64,000 nucleotides of DNA from NCBI GenBank assembly GCA_964006375.1, contig OZ023265.1, positions 111,493,084-111,557,083 on the forward strand, in the 5' to 3' direction. Both the position numbers and the translations under genes were made by a program. Under the pieces are notes generated by a model that made no database searches, was not told the DNA's origin, and saw nothing but the letters and a program-made list of their open reading frames with translations. Positions 1 through 13,060 of the stretch are shown piece by piece. How positions within the stretch are numbered: position 1 is the stretch's first letter; each line of letters opens with the position of its first letter. The stretch comes from Tillus elongatus (taxonomy: Eukaryota; Arthropoda; Insecta; Coleoptera; Cleridae).

Positions 1-231
1 CTTAGAGATGTGGAAAAAGGTGGGTTGGGCTGTTGTAGGTCAATTACGGGGCGTAAATCTGCCTACTCCCCAAATCTCGCCGGAGATCGTCTCAGTGTAT
101 TCAACTCTAGGCCTAATAGAGATCTCTCATGTCCTTACATATTTCATTTACCGCTTGAAAATGGCTCCAAAACAGGAGCCGAAACGTCGATTTTTAATAA
201 ATTCTGGACGCGGTTTAACCCGAGAATGTAT

Positions 232-234
<3 letters not shown>
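1..234. other. Unassigned flank with a hairpin motif
   Basis: No coding region is recognised. The notable part is 152-190, where GGCTCC and GGAGCC form a six-base stem followed by GAAACGTCG and, shortly after, AATAAA (195-200). Similar hairpins recur near 9223, 22751 and 58772. The stretch may be the 3' end of a retroelement, but I cannot name it. Confidence 0.4.
152..190 (+). other. Recurrent hairpin motif, copy 1
   Basis: The motif reads TTGAAAAT, stem GGCTCC, loop AAAACA, stem GGAGCC, then GAAACGTCG. It has the same order of parts as the motifs at 9223-9257, 22751-22785 and 58772-58806. An AATAAA follows within ten bases. It resembles a hammerhead ribozyme core but has one extra T before the stem, so no catalytic role is claimed. 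Confidence 0.45.

Positions 235-323
<89 letters not shown>
235..323. repeat. (TA)n microsatellite
   Basis: About 89 bases of uninterrupted TA, followed by a short CA-rich stretch. The flanks do not clearly match the dispersed (TA)n-bearing repeat family seen elsewhere in the window. Apparent reading frames through it are only YIYIYI translations. Confidence 0.97.
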
Positions 324-326
<3 letters not shown>

Positions 327-862
327 GCACACACACTTACAGGGTATACAACGAAATGCGTTCGTTAGACATTTTTCTAGTTATTAACGAATTTCAATTC
401 TGTCAATTTGCGCTCATATATAGAAGGTGACGCTCTTTCCACGGAAAATAATTTGGGCTTGATCTCACTTACGGTTTAACCGGAAGAGGTGATTTACTTT
501 GTTATTTTTAATGGAACAGCCTATATATTTTTACATATTTGAATTGTACGTTAAGTTCTGTGTACAGTAGCGTCAACTATCTTAATCTACCTTCAATTGT
601 TTCAAAGCTGTTGTGATTTTTTTAAATGTTCATTCATTTGCATGTAAATATTGAGGGAATTCATCGTCATTTATTTTTTATAATTGAGAAGCAAAATTTT
701 GTTAGTCGCCAGTGCAGAAAGTAACTTTGTAGAATGTATAGGGATAATTGATCTTATTCATACACTATGTTCAAAACTTAATGGCGAATCAGGACAACTT
801 CAAAGATCATAAACTGTTTTTTTTTTCAAATCGAATACCCTATATATTTTTACACGCTTGGA
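324..862. other. No recognisable feature
   Basis: AT-rich sequence with no coding region I can support. Two similar phrases, CCTATATATTTTTACA, occur near 520 and 838 and may be traces of an old repeat. Confidence 0.5.
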
Positions 863-864
863 TA

Positions 865-945
865 GAAAATTTGTTTTACGTCGACTAGATATAGCATACC
901 TATCTGCGACAGTTTTCCTGCTATTAATTTTTCTTTAGATAAAAC
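865..945 (+). repeat. Left terminal inverted repeat of mariner-like element
   Basis: Matches the complement of 4675-4755, including the shared phrase ACGTCGACTAGATATAGCAT. The composite repeat inserted just inside this arm, at about 956. Confidence 0.8.
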
Positions 946-955
946 AGAAAAAATC

Positions 956-1180
956 TCTGGACGCAGCAAGGGCGTTATGGTAGTGAATTTTCATAAAAAT
1001 GTTTTTAATTGCAAATATGTTTTTATTTAAGAAAGCTTGCATCAGATTTGGTTACCAGTATAACCTATATAGGGGAAACAATGTACCATAATACATCAAA
1101 CTTATGTTAATAGTAAATTAAGCTATCGAAAGAAACATTTTATGAAAGATCGCTACCATAACGCAGTTGCTGAGCCCAGA
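956..1180. repeat. Inverted-repeat-bounded module, copy A
   Basis: Both ends carry the same motif facing outward: GGACGCAGCAAGGGCGTTAT at the left and its complement (CATAACGCAGTTGCTGAGCC) at the right. Inside is GGTTACCAGTATAACCTATA, which also occurs at 51268-51571 and, inverted, at 33773-34073 and 25235-25475. It could be a small MITE or a terminal foldback of the larger element. Confidence 0.7.
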
Positions 1181-2159
1181 ATTTATTTTCTTACAAACAT
1201 GCATTATCTTTCGATGGAAAATGCAAAAATTGTAATACTATAAGGCGTGTTCGATTAGGAAAAAAATTGCATCATCAGCGACTTATGGGCCACCTGTGAT
1301 TGTAAAAATAATTTTATAAGATGCAGCTCCAGACATCGTATAATTAACATATATTTTTTTTAATCATATCTTGTATAATAATGGATATTTTGAGCTTTAC
1401 CCTAGAAATGCGTCACCCTGTATATATGAAAACAGTTAAAAACTGAAACTAACCCGGATATGGGTTCTATTGGGCCTACTTCGCGCTCATTTGAAGAAAT
1501 CTTTTCAAAATTCAAAAGTCACTAAAATTGTATCCAACTCTATGAGTCAAATTGTGATGGTCAAAAATAAATATGATTGTAAGAAGAAGAGCATGTCTAC
1601 ATTTGTATTACAAATGTCAGAAATCAAAATACTTATTTACATGTCACTTTGAAAGTAGATCTGACATTTATCAAAATAATTTGTCAGTTGAATGTTGAAT
1701 ATGACATGTACTGTTGCCGTGGACTTTCTTTACGCCTTATAAGAATCTTGTTGTTTTTTGGAGTACGAAAGCTAATTTTACTGTAAAAATATTTTTCCAT
1801 CCCTTAACCTGAAATGATTTTCGTTTGATTTAACGTTGTTTCATTATAGCGTCACAGTAGGTTTTAGAATCTAGAAATTATTCTATTTTGTGTGAATTTT
1901 TTCGTTGCATACCTAGAACAAATTGTATTTTCCTTAAATTATAAATGATAATTTTAAGTTAATTCCTATAGTTTCGGTGCCCAATGTGTTGAACGGATGA
2001 GAAACGGGAGATGGAAATTTCATTTAAAGTTAAAATGACGAAGAGAACTTTATTCCAGGCACGAGCGTTGTTTCCATTTTTTTTAATATTAATAACATTT
2101 ATAGGTAAATTAGCAGACTAGCGTGTTGTTAGTTTTTTGGAAAAAAAATTTCAGAAACA

Positions 2160-2182
2160 TGCTTAGAGGAACCCCTCTAAGC
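2160..2182. other. Short perfect hairpin inside copy A
   Basis: GCTTAGAGG and CCTCTAAGC form a nine-base stem around AACC. In the inverted copy near 32722-32745 one arm has decayed, so the stem is not maintained across copies. Confidence 0.6.
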
Positions 2183-2941
2183 ATTAACCATCGGACAAAT
2201 GCTGTGATCTCAGCTCCACAATACAGTTAAGAGACATAAAGTCAATTTGAGGTTCTGTGCAAGGTAAACATGCTACAACGGAGCTACAAATGCAAACTGT
2301 TAAAAACTCACTTGCAAAATCTATAGAAAGGAGAAACTACTTACCAACACCATTTCTCCATATAAAAATCTACATTGCACAATTGAAAAAAAAAACGCTA
2401 CATAATAAACGTAATCTGATTTCTTAAAATTAAATAAATAACTGAAACTGCTACCAAAGCATCACATACAGGGTCTATTTTAAATTAATTTTCTGCAAAT
2501 AATTTGATAAAATAAAGAACAACAAAGATCGTAGCTAAAACTTAAGGCTTTTTAACTACTTTTACGACATTATGCTGCATAGCCGTTCATGTAAGTTCTC
2601 TATCTAGAACATGTCAATTTTGACGTTTAGAATGGCGACTTTTTTGACGTTTTAAGATTAAAACTTAAAAGCTTATATCTTTGTTTCCTTTCAACGTAAA
2701 AACTTAAATTTTGGTGCATAGTTTTATTTTTATGATATAAACCTTAGCACCCAATATGGTTGCCCTAACTTTGTTATTTCTGGATATATAAAAATTTTCC
2801 GAAAGAAAACGCAAAAATTTCCAGGAAAAACTAGTCCTATTTTCCTGGCTAACGAACTTATCCAAGCCACTTGCAAAACAAAGGCACTCACCAAATTTTA
2901 TCAAAATCGGCGCATTATTTGTGGAGTGAGCGGTGTGACAC

Positions 2942-3041
<100 letters not shown>

Positions 3042-3482
3042 ATATAAAGTCTGAAACACACCTCGGATTTGGCTTCCAGGGGTCCCACTAGCGCTCATTT
3101 AAAGAAATTGGTGGGGATCTCCTCATTAGTGATTTTTGTTAAGAAACTTCACTAAAAGAAGGTCTCACAAATTCTATAATGCCAACTTTGGGAATGATTC
3201 AAGAACATGACTATATGACAATAAGTCAGTTTATATGGCTTTAGACAAAAAAACATTAGAAGTATTAGTTTCCAAGAAGCATACATTGAAAGATATATAA
3301 CAAATAACAAATATAAATCAGCATTCAGAACGTATGCGACGAGTTTGACAACTATCTTAAAAATTTAAGAAGCTCTTGTCATTGTTTGTCAAAAATGCGT
3401 AAACAATCGTATTGGTACACATTAAGCATTGCTATTATTGATATTGCTCTTTGTATAAGGTGTATTATCTAATTGCTATAAA

Positions 3483-4412
3483 ATGGAAAATAGTGAATAT
3501 TCCAATGGTGATATTCTAGATTTATTTTATATTCAAGGTGAATGTGTCAAAATTGTGGCCAGAACATGTAGGATATTTAATTAAGGGTATCCGAATTTAC
3601 CAATAATGAACACAAGTAAATTTAGAAGACTGGTATCCCTTTTTTTTAGAAACCCTCAGGATCAAGCGACGCCAGGTCAACTCTACAAATCCCATTACAG
3701 GTGATGAGCTAAATCAGGTAAATGTTTTGGGTTATTTCCAAGCTTATCCGCACAGCTCTATATCGGTTGCTACCCAAGATTTAAGCATCTCAAGAATTTC
3801 CCTTCAACGAATCCAAAAAGAACATGAAAAGTCTCATTATTCGGAGATTTCGGTACATGCCTCTGATACTGGAGATGAATTTATAATTCTTCAATATTGC
3901 TAAGATATCCAATCAAGAATTCTAGATGATTCAAATTTTCTTTTAAAAATAGTTTGGAATGATGAGTCTAAATTTACCAGAGAAGGAATCGTTAACCGTC
4001 GAAATGGTCATTAGTGTAACGAGACAAAGGAATTTTCAAGAACGATTTAGTTTTAGAAATAGTAGAATACATATTCTGCATTATCCAAAATGAAAAATGC
4101 ATAATGACATTTACAATAAATACCTTACTTCCCAGAAGTATTTAATGGTATACAGTAGGAAATTTCATCAATAGCTTACCAGGAAATTTACGTAAGAATT
4201 GTTGATATCAGATAAATGGTGCGCCTGCTCACTCTGCTAAAGTAGTTCGTCGAAAGCTGAGACATATATTTGGAAACAACTGGATTGGTCCAAATGGATC
4301 TTTCAGTTGGCCTCCCGGATCATCAGACCTTACCCCCTTAGACTTCTACTTATGGAGACATATAAAGAGCAAGGTATACTCCATACCCGTGGAAAGTAGG
4401 CAGATCTATTGA
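3483..4412 (+). pseudogene. Mariner-family (DUF4817-type) transposase, degraded
   Basis: Starts MENSEYSNGDILDLFYIQGE, an N-terminal helix-turn-helix-like region typical of a mariner-related family common in insects. Further on, with several frame changes and stops, come NDESKF (first catalytic Asp), YQINGAPAHS and WPPGSSDLTPLDFYLWRHIK. In the usual YQQDGAPAH motif the catalytic Asp is here Asn. The frame closes at TGA 4410-4412, earlier than the normal C-terminus. Normally the protein would cut and paste the element at TA sites using a DDE/D active site. This copy is dead. It lies between the inverted ends of 865-4755. Confidence 0.8.
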
Positions 4413-4674
4413 ATCTATTTGTATTTACTTAGTCCAGTTTTTAGCTTTAATAATCGTATACAAAATATTGTTTCTCTGTTTGTTAATGTCGCCTTACTTA
4501 TAATTATTGAACATGTTTTGTTTGTATATTTTTGAAAAACCTAATAATAAAAAGTGTTTTAATAATTTAGTTTTTAATTATTCCCTTATTACACTACAAC
4601 AAACTCATTATAACTGACAGTGTCAACACTATTATTACCATAACCACTTACTCATTTCTCTTTCTAAAAAAATA

Positions 4675-4755
4675 AAATAAAACGCGAATAGCAGGAAAAC
4701 TATCGCAGATAGGTATAGAGTATGCTATATCTAGTCGACGTAAAATTAAATTTTC
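4675..4755 (-). repeat. Right terminal inverted repeat of mariner-like element
   Basis: Complement of the left arm at 865-945. It contains a small extra segment (CTATAC) relative to the left arm and ends AAATTTTC before the flanking TA. Confidence 0.8.
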
Positions 4756-4757
4756 TA

Positions 4758-5049
4758 TCTACCATGACCGATTTACTTCTTAAACCTACAGCATACCATT
4801 CTTAAACCCGATTAAACTTTGAGTGTTATTCACCGTAGTTTCCCAAAAAGGTTTTGTACCGTAACTGGCCAGAAGTCTCCAATAGACATATTCTTGAACG
4901 CTTGATTTTTCTTCCAAATTAAGCAAATAAATGACATGACTACATTTATTAATAGTAAAACTTACATTTATTCACTACATACTGTGATTACTTAAGCAGA
5001 AATAGAGTTTATATGCAGTTTTCTTTTACTCGAATGTTTAGAACACACA
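4758..5049. other. Short gap between mariner-like and piggyBac relics
   Basis: AT-rich sequence with no feature I can support. I looked here for a piggyBac end matching TTAACCCTTTAGAGCGC and did not find one. Confidence 0.5.
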
Positions 5050-6578
5050 TTCAGGTTACATTGATCACAACATTGTCTTGAGTTCAGGGAAATCTTTGAC
5101 GGCCAAATGTACATCGCTTCTTTTGTTTTACCGCAGGACCATCTGCAGACTGTACCCATGCTTGTTTCTTGCTTGCACCTACAATATCTTCTATTGCTTT
5201 ATTGTGGTATTTAGCCAACCCTTTCTTGTCACGTCTCTAAATATGCGGTTTTACCAATTCTGTTGATATTTCACGGACAAAGACTTTTCTTTGAGAGCAG
5301 TTTTTTCATTCCAAGTAGGATATACATTTTTCCAAATTATTAGTGATGGAATCGACAACACCAAGACGATTTGGAAAAATGCTATTGACCACTTGTTTGT
5401 GTTACGTTCAAGTGTATATTCATCCACCATTTGGTCTCGCACGTCTACACTGTCCTTAGTTGAGTTATAATAAATATTTGTTTCCGATTTATCTTTGTTT
5501 GTCGTATCTACTTTGTTGGTGTGGTGCATAGGGACAGTAAAATAACAGCACGATTCTTCTTTGGCATATAAGAAACCAATGTTGTATTCTTAGAGAACCG
5601 AAAGGTACTCGTTTGATTATTTCGAGAATTATTTGGTTGAAAATTCGGAGAGATGCAGCGCTCGTTTTCCTTCAAAGTGCCAACGATTGCCAATCAATTA
5701 TGGTGTAATGACTCTGCAACTTCAATGCTGGTAAACTAGTTGTCAAATGTTATGTTCACATTAGTTATGTGATATGGTTCCCAAAATTTACTTACTATCG
5801 TCTGGGCTAAATTATCTGTTCTATTAGCCCCTTCTTTCCCAAGATAGGGTATTTCAGATAACAGGTAACTTATCTTATTATCACAAATCCACCACATCTA
5901 CATGCCGTACTTGTCCGGTTTACTTGGCAAGTATTATTTGAATAACACCCTTCTCCTAAAAGAAATCACCTGTTCGACAATTGTCAGATTCTCTCTAGGC
6001 AAGTAAAATTTTCCTATCTTATTATTTGTAGCTTTCCATAGTTCACTGTAAGGTGCTGGTCTGTCTTCTCTCCTTCTCTGTATTCTAATGTCTTTATCAT
6101 CGAATCCTAAATAACCTTGGATATCCGCAAATCTATTTTTGCGATAGTTGCGCGAAGTATTGGAATACCAAATACTGGATCCCAGTACTCTCTAAAATCC
6201 ACATTACTTGGTTAATTGCCACTAGCGGCGAAAATTAGACCAATAAATGCTTCCATTGAAACTGTATCTATTGGCTTTCATCTGTTTTCCAGCACTCTTT
6301 GACTCTCAATGTTGGTATGTTTTTTAAGTTTCATGGTGTAATTGTCAAAAAATAAGGTGAAAGTGTCTGTGGGCTCATCAATAAGTTTTTCTGGCGGTAA
6401 AAAAATCTTACAGATGCTTGCTTTAATTATAATATGTCGCTTTGTTTTTTTATGGTTCTGCTTTTCATTTACTACAATCTTTACACAATTTTACACTAGT
6501 TGTATAATCATTATTCGCTTCTTCTTCGCTGGCACTCTTTTCATGTTCCTCATCACTTAGAAATTTCTTTCCAGCCAT
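5050..6578 (-). pseudogene. piggyBac-type transposase, degraded
   Basis: A plausible start at 6578 gives MAGKKFLSDEEHEKSASEEE, the acidic N-terminus usual for the family. Reading on through frameshifts and stops gives WDPVFGIPI, the palm region FKQYLPSKPDKYGM, NITFDN followed by a stop and FTS, then VSYMPKKNRAVILLS and DVRDQMVDEYTLER. Of the three catalytic Asp positions, the first (expected TIDEQ) reads TIVEQ, so Asp is replaced by Val. The other two, in TFDN and DVRDQ, remain. The protein would normally excise and insert the element at TTAA. The C-terminal Cys-rich region is hard to read. Inactive. Confidence 0.85.
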
Positions 6579-7097
6579 TATTGAAATCTGAAATAAGACT
6601 AAAATAGAACTGTAGCACTATCACATTTACTATTAACCTTACCCTGATCCTAATATCGAACAATATGTGAACAATGACAAAAATCGTGATACGCACAGAT
6701 CAATATATTTATCTTAATAACATGACACCCACATATGCAAATGAGAAAAGATACTGATCGTATTTCCTATGATACTGATAACCTAATAATAGCATAAACT
6801 AGAAGAGTTAAAGACGATTCGCGTACACCGTTACCATTAAATGTCTGACTTGCGTAGTGGTATAACCTCACTGGTGTCCCGCGGAAATACTTGGGCTGTT
6901 GTTTTACTTTTCAAGAAAGTAGTGAAAGGAAGGAAAACCACTTGTAATTCAACAAGTCCTGCAAGGTAGTTTGAGTAATCAAATACAGTAGATAGATTAC
7001 GTAAGAACATATAGCGAAAAATTAAACACTTACGACTTTGTAGTAAAATAAGTACGACAAGAAATCTGTCTGTCTGACATTACTGCGCTCTAAAGGG
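5050..7097 (-). mobile_element. piggyBac-like transposon remnant
   Basis: Contains a piggyBac transposase relic (5050-6578, minus strand). The probable 5' end is at 7097, where CCCTTTAGAGCGC (minus strand) abuts a TTAA at 7098-7101, the target used by piggyBac. The opposite end was not found, so the 3' side is probably truncated or decayed. Confidence 0.7.
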
Positions 7098-7101
7098 TTA
7101 A

Positions 7102-8378
7102 AGTACATCCGCACGTGACGGATATTCCTTTGGGTCTACAATAACTCGCTAGCTTCCCTGCCATCAGTTTCATCTTCGTATCATCAACAGCTCTGTCCTA
7201 CACTTCTACATTTTACATGGATTTTGGCTGTTATGTGGTATGTTAAAGAAAATAGGTAAAGTGTTGTTTATTTTATTTTATTACTTCGCGCATTCAGAAA
7301 AAACGCTGACTAAAATGTATCTGTGAATTTTACTGACGGAATTTTCAATTTATAAGTACATTTGTTTTAAAGAGTTTGGAGGATTTCTCGTCAATCAATT
7401 ATTTTTATCACATAGCTCTTTTCCTATAAATAACGCTTCTCAATTAGTGCTGGACTGCTCTGAGGGCTAAGAGGTTTACGTTTTCATTATAATGTCTTTT
7501 CTGCGTGACAAATCGTTTCTTTTTAACATAAAAACCCTTTAATGCGTAAAAGGGAAGTGTAATCAATATTGACGATTTTCAATTGAAAACAATTAATTGA
7601 AAATTCTCCCTGTTTTATTCTTCTACTCTGTATGCTAAGGGCCTTAAACAAAGACCGAGTTTTTTATTTATTTTCGTTTTGCTGGAAATACAATATTCGC
7701 ATTTCACTAATAAAGTTTTCGTTCGTTTTCAAATATCACAAAGTCGGAATTAAGTCGAGCTGTGTTTTGTTTTAGGAAATCGAGGAAGAAATTAAAAATG
7801 TTGATTCTGTATTTCACGCCTGGATCTTTTTTTAAAAGCTTTTATGCAACGTAGTCAAAATAAAAATAACTTTAAAATTTCCCAAGTAAAAATATTTTAA
7901 ACGCGTTACTTTTAAATTAAGATCCAGGTGCATAGTATTAATTTATAGAGGAATTAATAAGTCACATTACACAGAACGTTACGAAAAGGTAGCTGAAAGA
8001 CTAGCGGCGTATTTTTTCCTTATATATACTTTTTGTAAGAATGTCTGTCCTGTTTTTATTCGTTGCGCGGATACGGGGTGTAGAAGTAAAAAAAAATTTT
8101 CTTTTTGATTGGAAGTTGAAGGACTTTCCAAACAAACATCTATGGTTGACAAAGAAATGTTTTGTGATCTACGAGTTTTAGCTAATACGGGTGAAGAAGA
8201 GTATTTGGGTCTAGGGCGAGAATCAAGATTTGTTTTCCAAACCTAGCAGCCTATTGTGGCTCAAACAACACTCTCTGAGCTAATTTATGAAACGGCAACG
8301 GTGGCGAAGATGATAAAACATGTATTAATATTGTATTAAGGAAAGCTGGTACAAGACAGTTTTTTGATTTATTGTTTT
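7102..8378. other. No gene recognised; one small foldback
   Basis: AT-rich stretch without a coding region I can support. The only structure noted is an imperfect inverted repeat at 7816-7936. Confidence 0.5.
7816..7936. repeat. Small foldback sequence
   Basis: CACGCCTGGATCTT on the left pairs with AAGATCCAGGTGC on the right, and the pairing extends imperfectly into the flanking A/T run. It is about 120 bases overall, the size of a minimal MITE, but no flanking duplication is evident. Confidence 0.45.
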
Positions 8379-8379
8379 A

Positions 8380-8515
8380 TTAGCGAATTATAGTAGAAAA
8401 TATTCGCTACTAAGGAATTTGCGACCTTTAAATTTTGAATAAAATTCCATAAATGAGCGCTAACTAATATCCTAGAACCCACATCTGGGGTAAGTTTCAC
8501 TTTTTTTATTTTTAC

Positions 8516-8610
<95 letters not shown>
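8380..8610. mobile_element. (TA)n-bearing repeat, hairpin-end half
   Basis: Shows the family's terminal hairpin (TTAGCGAATT near 8380 facing ATATTCGCTA near 8400), then AAATGAGCGCTAAC, then CTAGAACCCACATCTGGGG, then the (TA)n at 8517-8610. The other half of the repeat is not present on the far side of the foldback element that follows. Confidence 0.7.
8517..8610. repeat. (TA)n microsatellite
   Basis: About 94 bases of pure TA. It borders the left end of a foldback element, and a second array borders the right end at 9637. Confidence 0.97.
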
Positions 8611-10148
<1,538 letters not shown>

Positions 10149-10840
10149 CTATGCAATTAAGTTGTGACTAGATCCAATAATAGAATGAAACAATGTTGCT
10201 GCTCGCAGTGTGAAACGATTACGCATATCAATCCACTTCGCTTCGTTTAGTTTATGCGAGATATGTTCGAATTTTCGAATACTATAAGCGAACCTCAGAC
10301 AGTAATTTTGCAGTCTCTGTATCCGATTATAATCGCAACCGTCCAAGCATAGCGAATATAGTGTCGAGAAATAGGCAAACTGTGAGAGGACTAAGGTATT
10401 CCCAAGCATTAGCTTAACCTCAGTCGGAAGATGAGTCATTTGCGGGTACAACAGACGCAGTTTGTTGTAGGCCCGCTGAAGGCAGGCACTAACATGCCGC
10501 TTATATCTAAACTTATTATCCATTATCACTCCCAAGTATCGCACCTCATACGAAAGTTCTAGAGGCTCCTTATTAATCACGACACTCACATTTACCTTTA
10601 AGCTCTCTACAAGAAGCCCACATAAACATCAGCCGACTTATTCGCATTTAGACACAGCGACTGATTTTTGGACATTTTGTACAATGAATTCAAATCGGAA
10701 TTCACCTTTCACAGCGCATCCAAGAGCTCTGCGGTATTAAAGGAAATGTATATCTGAATGTCGTCATAGTACATCTGTACTTTACAATACTGAATGACTC
10801 TAGAGAAATGTTTTACGTAAATAGCAAAAAGATGGGTTCC
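10149..10840 (-). pseudogene. LINE reverse transcriptase, C-terminal fragment
   Basis: The upstream part (10680-10840) gives FAIYVKHFSRVIQY then MYYDDIQIY, which is the catalytic YxDD box of a non-LTR reverse transcriptase, followed by a stop. NQSLCLNANKSADVYV then marks the next conserved block. From 10589 an open frame continues VRYLGVIMDNKFRYKRHV and later RIQRLQNYCLRFAY, the thumb and C-terminal region usual in I/R1/jockey-group LINEs. The 5' part of the element is absent, as expected for a truncated insertion. Clade cannot be fixed by eye. Confidence 0.8.
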
Positions 10841-10865
10841 CAGGACCGAGGTCTTTTTTTCGTGT

Positions 10866-11010
10866 GACACTCAGATAAGTTCGTTAGTCAAAGAATTTGG
10901 ACCCGTTTCCGGGAAAAAGTTGCGTTTATAGGGAACATTTTTTATATCCGAAATAAACCAGCCTGTGACAGTCAAGTTTGGTATCCAGTTTTATATTATA
11001 AAAAGTATAT
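10866..11010 (+). repeat. Degraded interior fragment of the (TA)n-bearing repeat
   Basis: The phrase GATAAGTTCGTTAGTCAAAG and then CCCGTTTCCGGGAAAAAGTT match the interior segment seen at 32338-32395 and 39170-39220. Both termini and the TA array are missing. Confidence 0.5.
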
Positions 11011-11559
11011 AATCTACTTAGACTTCTAAGAGAAATGAAATCAAAGTTCAAGCATTTAGAGAAAAATTTTGGGTACCACTCTTGATCATATACTGGCACG
11101 AGACGACAATATTTTGTGTGGTTAGCAAAATCCGTTGAATATTACAGACAGATTTTGGGTTTCCTTGGGGCAAAAATGTCAAGAAACACCAAAGAAAATA
11201 CTTTGCGAACTTTCTGGCTTTACTTCAGAACATTTCAAAGTGACGATTTGGAACGTCAAAATTCGTGTTTCCATTGCAAAGGTTGTGATACTAAGGCGCT
11301 TTGTGAGTCGAGAATATTACATGAAATGTCTAGCAGTGCCCTAGTGCTATGTTTTTACTTTTACATTATTCGATTTGCAAAAAATATATTTGAAATAGAA
11401 ATTGTTTGCTATAAATAGTAAAGAATACATAATTAAAGTGGCTAATAAATCAAACTAGTATTCTTTTAACAATGTTTTAAATCCTAGTTGTGACTGACCT
11501 TTAATTTTTTTTAGCGTTTCATTCAATATCAACGTTATGTGTTGATATTATGTAATTTC
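11011..11559. other. No recognisable feature
   Basis: Contains overlapping short open frames near 11116-11418 that match nothing I recognise and have no supporting context. Confidence 0.45.
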
Positions 11560-12330
11560 GAATAATTCGTCACTAATGAGAAAATAAGAACATTTAAGAC
11601 TCAAGTACATTTTTATAGCAGATCTGGTTGTTTGTTGTGCCCTAAATTGGTGAAACCGTTCCATAAAATTAATAAAATAATTTAAAAATTACATAATATG
11701 ATGTTAATACAGCCGCAGAGACTTTCTCTTTGGCTTTACAAGTGCTTCTTTTTCTCTGTAATCAACTTTGCTTTTCATAACATCGCCAGGTAAAGGACAA
11801 TCGTCCCTGTAAAGCCATAGAGAGAGAGAAAGAGAGTTTCTGCGTCTTTAGATAAGATTTTATAGCTTTTAATTTATTTTATTGACGAATTTTAATGTAC
11901 AAACTGTTCCTGAAATAGCTAATCTTCTTACAAAAGATTTTAGCGCATTTTAATAAAAGAAAATATTATTTAGAATTTTTGTGGGTATTTAGCGAAGTTC
12001 CGATAAAACATTTCTTTAACGAAAAGCGTGAAAAAATAACGTTATAATGAATTTTCGTGCAAATTTGTGTTGAAGGGAATTTTCGTAAAAATTTTTTTAT
12101 GATTTTTGTACATAATCATTTTTAACCAATTTATCTAGAAGTTATATTTTTTTCCGAATTTTCAAGAATTTGTAGAAAAAAATGTTCTGTGCACTTTTGT
12201 AAAAAAATTTGTAATACATTTATGTGGAATTTCTTCAATTATTGTGGAAAACATTTTTGGGAGAATTTTCCTCAGATGAGCGTGAACTAAGGCCTCTAAA
12301 CACTCAAATCCGAGGTCAGAATAATTATAC
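11560..12330. repeat. Diverged dispersed repeat, copy 1
   Basis: Parallels 24170-24945. Shared phrases include GGCTTTACAAGTGCTT, GTTCTTGAAATAGC-like sequence and TTTTTAACCAATTT. A complement of the GGCTTTACA phrase occurs at 11811, so the unit has some internal symmetry. The last part (12255-12315) contains GATGAGCGTGAACTA and AAATCCGAGGTCAG, belonging to the (TA)n-bearing family but with only a TATACAATAA trace at the array position. Confidence 0.55.
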
Positions 12331-12548
12331 AATAATTTTGCTCTCCCTACCAGCCAATATCTGTCGCACAAGAGTTTCTGTGCTCGAGTCTAGGAGGTTT
12401 TGCCAGAGCTTTACTTCTCTGAACATAATTAAGAAAGCACATTTATAATGGCGAAAGCAGAGAATGGGTTATGGTAACGAATATGGTATCAATATGCATT
12501 ATTTAAAAAGAAATACTGACCCAGTAAGTGCGTTAGAGTAATTAATAA

Positions 12549-13055
12549 CATAACGGCAGCAAACCCTTCCGGACTCTTGCTAAATCTTTTGGGATTAATT
12601 TCTGCAAGAGCACGTTCCCACCTCTTGTTTCAGGGGATGAAATTGTTTATACCGCACTGGGCAAGGCTAAACTTTTTGCCTCGTTGTTCGCCGCCGATTC
12701 TACTCTCAACCAACCAAACCAAATGTTCAACCACCAACAGTCCCCATTGTCGCGCATAAAATGACGGATATCATTTTCAAAACTAAAAAGGTATGAAAAA
12801 TGCTCTCTTCTCTTAATACCAGGAAAGTCTCTGGCCTTGACGAGATCCCAGCAATTGGGCACAAAAAATGCGCATCAGAACTTGCTCCTGGACTCGTCTG
12901 TTTCAGACATCTTACAATAGAGGCATATTCGCCAGTAACTGGAAAACTGCTCGAGTACAACCAGTCACCAAGAAAGGATCCAAAGCGCTTTTTAGCCTCT
13001 TTCTCTCCTTTCAGTCGTCCCTAAAGTAATGGAAACGTATATAAATCAAAAATAT
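12549..13055 (+). pseudogene. CR1-like LINE fragment (second copy)
   Basis: Aligns with 44955-45465 of the longer LINE in this window. Shared phrases include GGGGATGAAATTGTTTATAC, AAAATGACGGATATCATTTT and CTCTCCTTTCAGTCGTC. Relative to that copy it has substitutions, short deletions around the GCGCTTTTTAGCCTC junction and frame changes, so it is inactive. It covers the linker before, and the start of, the reverse transcriptase domain. Both ends are broken. Confidence 0.85.
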
Positions 13056-13060
13056 ATAAA

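Noticed and set aside
144..336. Overlapping open frames translating to long YIYIYI runs
   Set aside because: They are only the (TA)n arrays read as codons on either strand. The same holds at every other TA array in the window.
4790..4820. TTAAACCCG as the left end of the piggyBac element
   Set aside because: It does not match the right end CCCTTTAGAGCGC, so the left terminus is left undefined.
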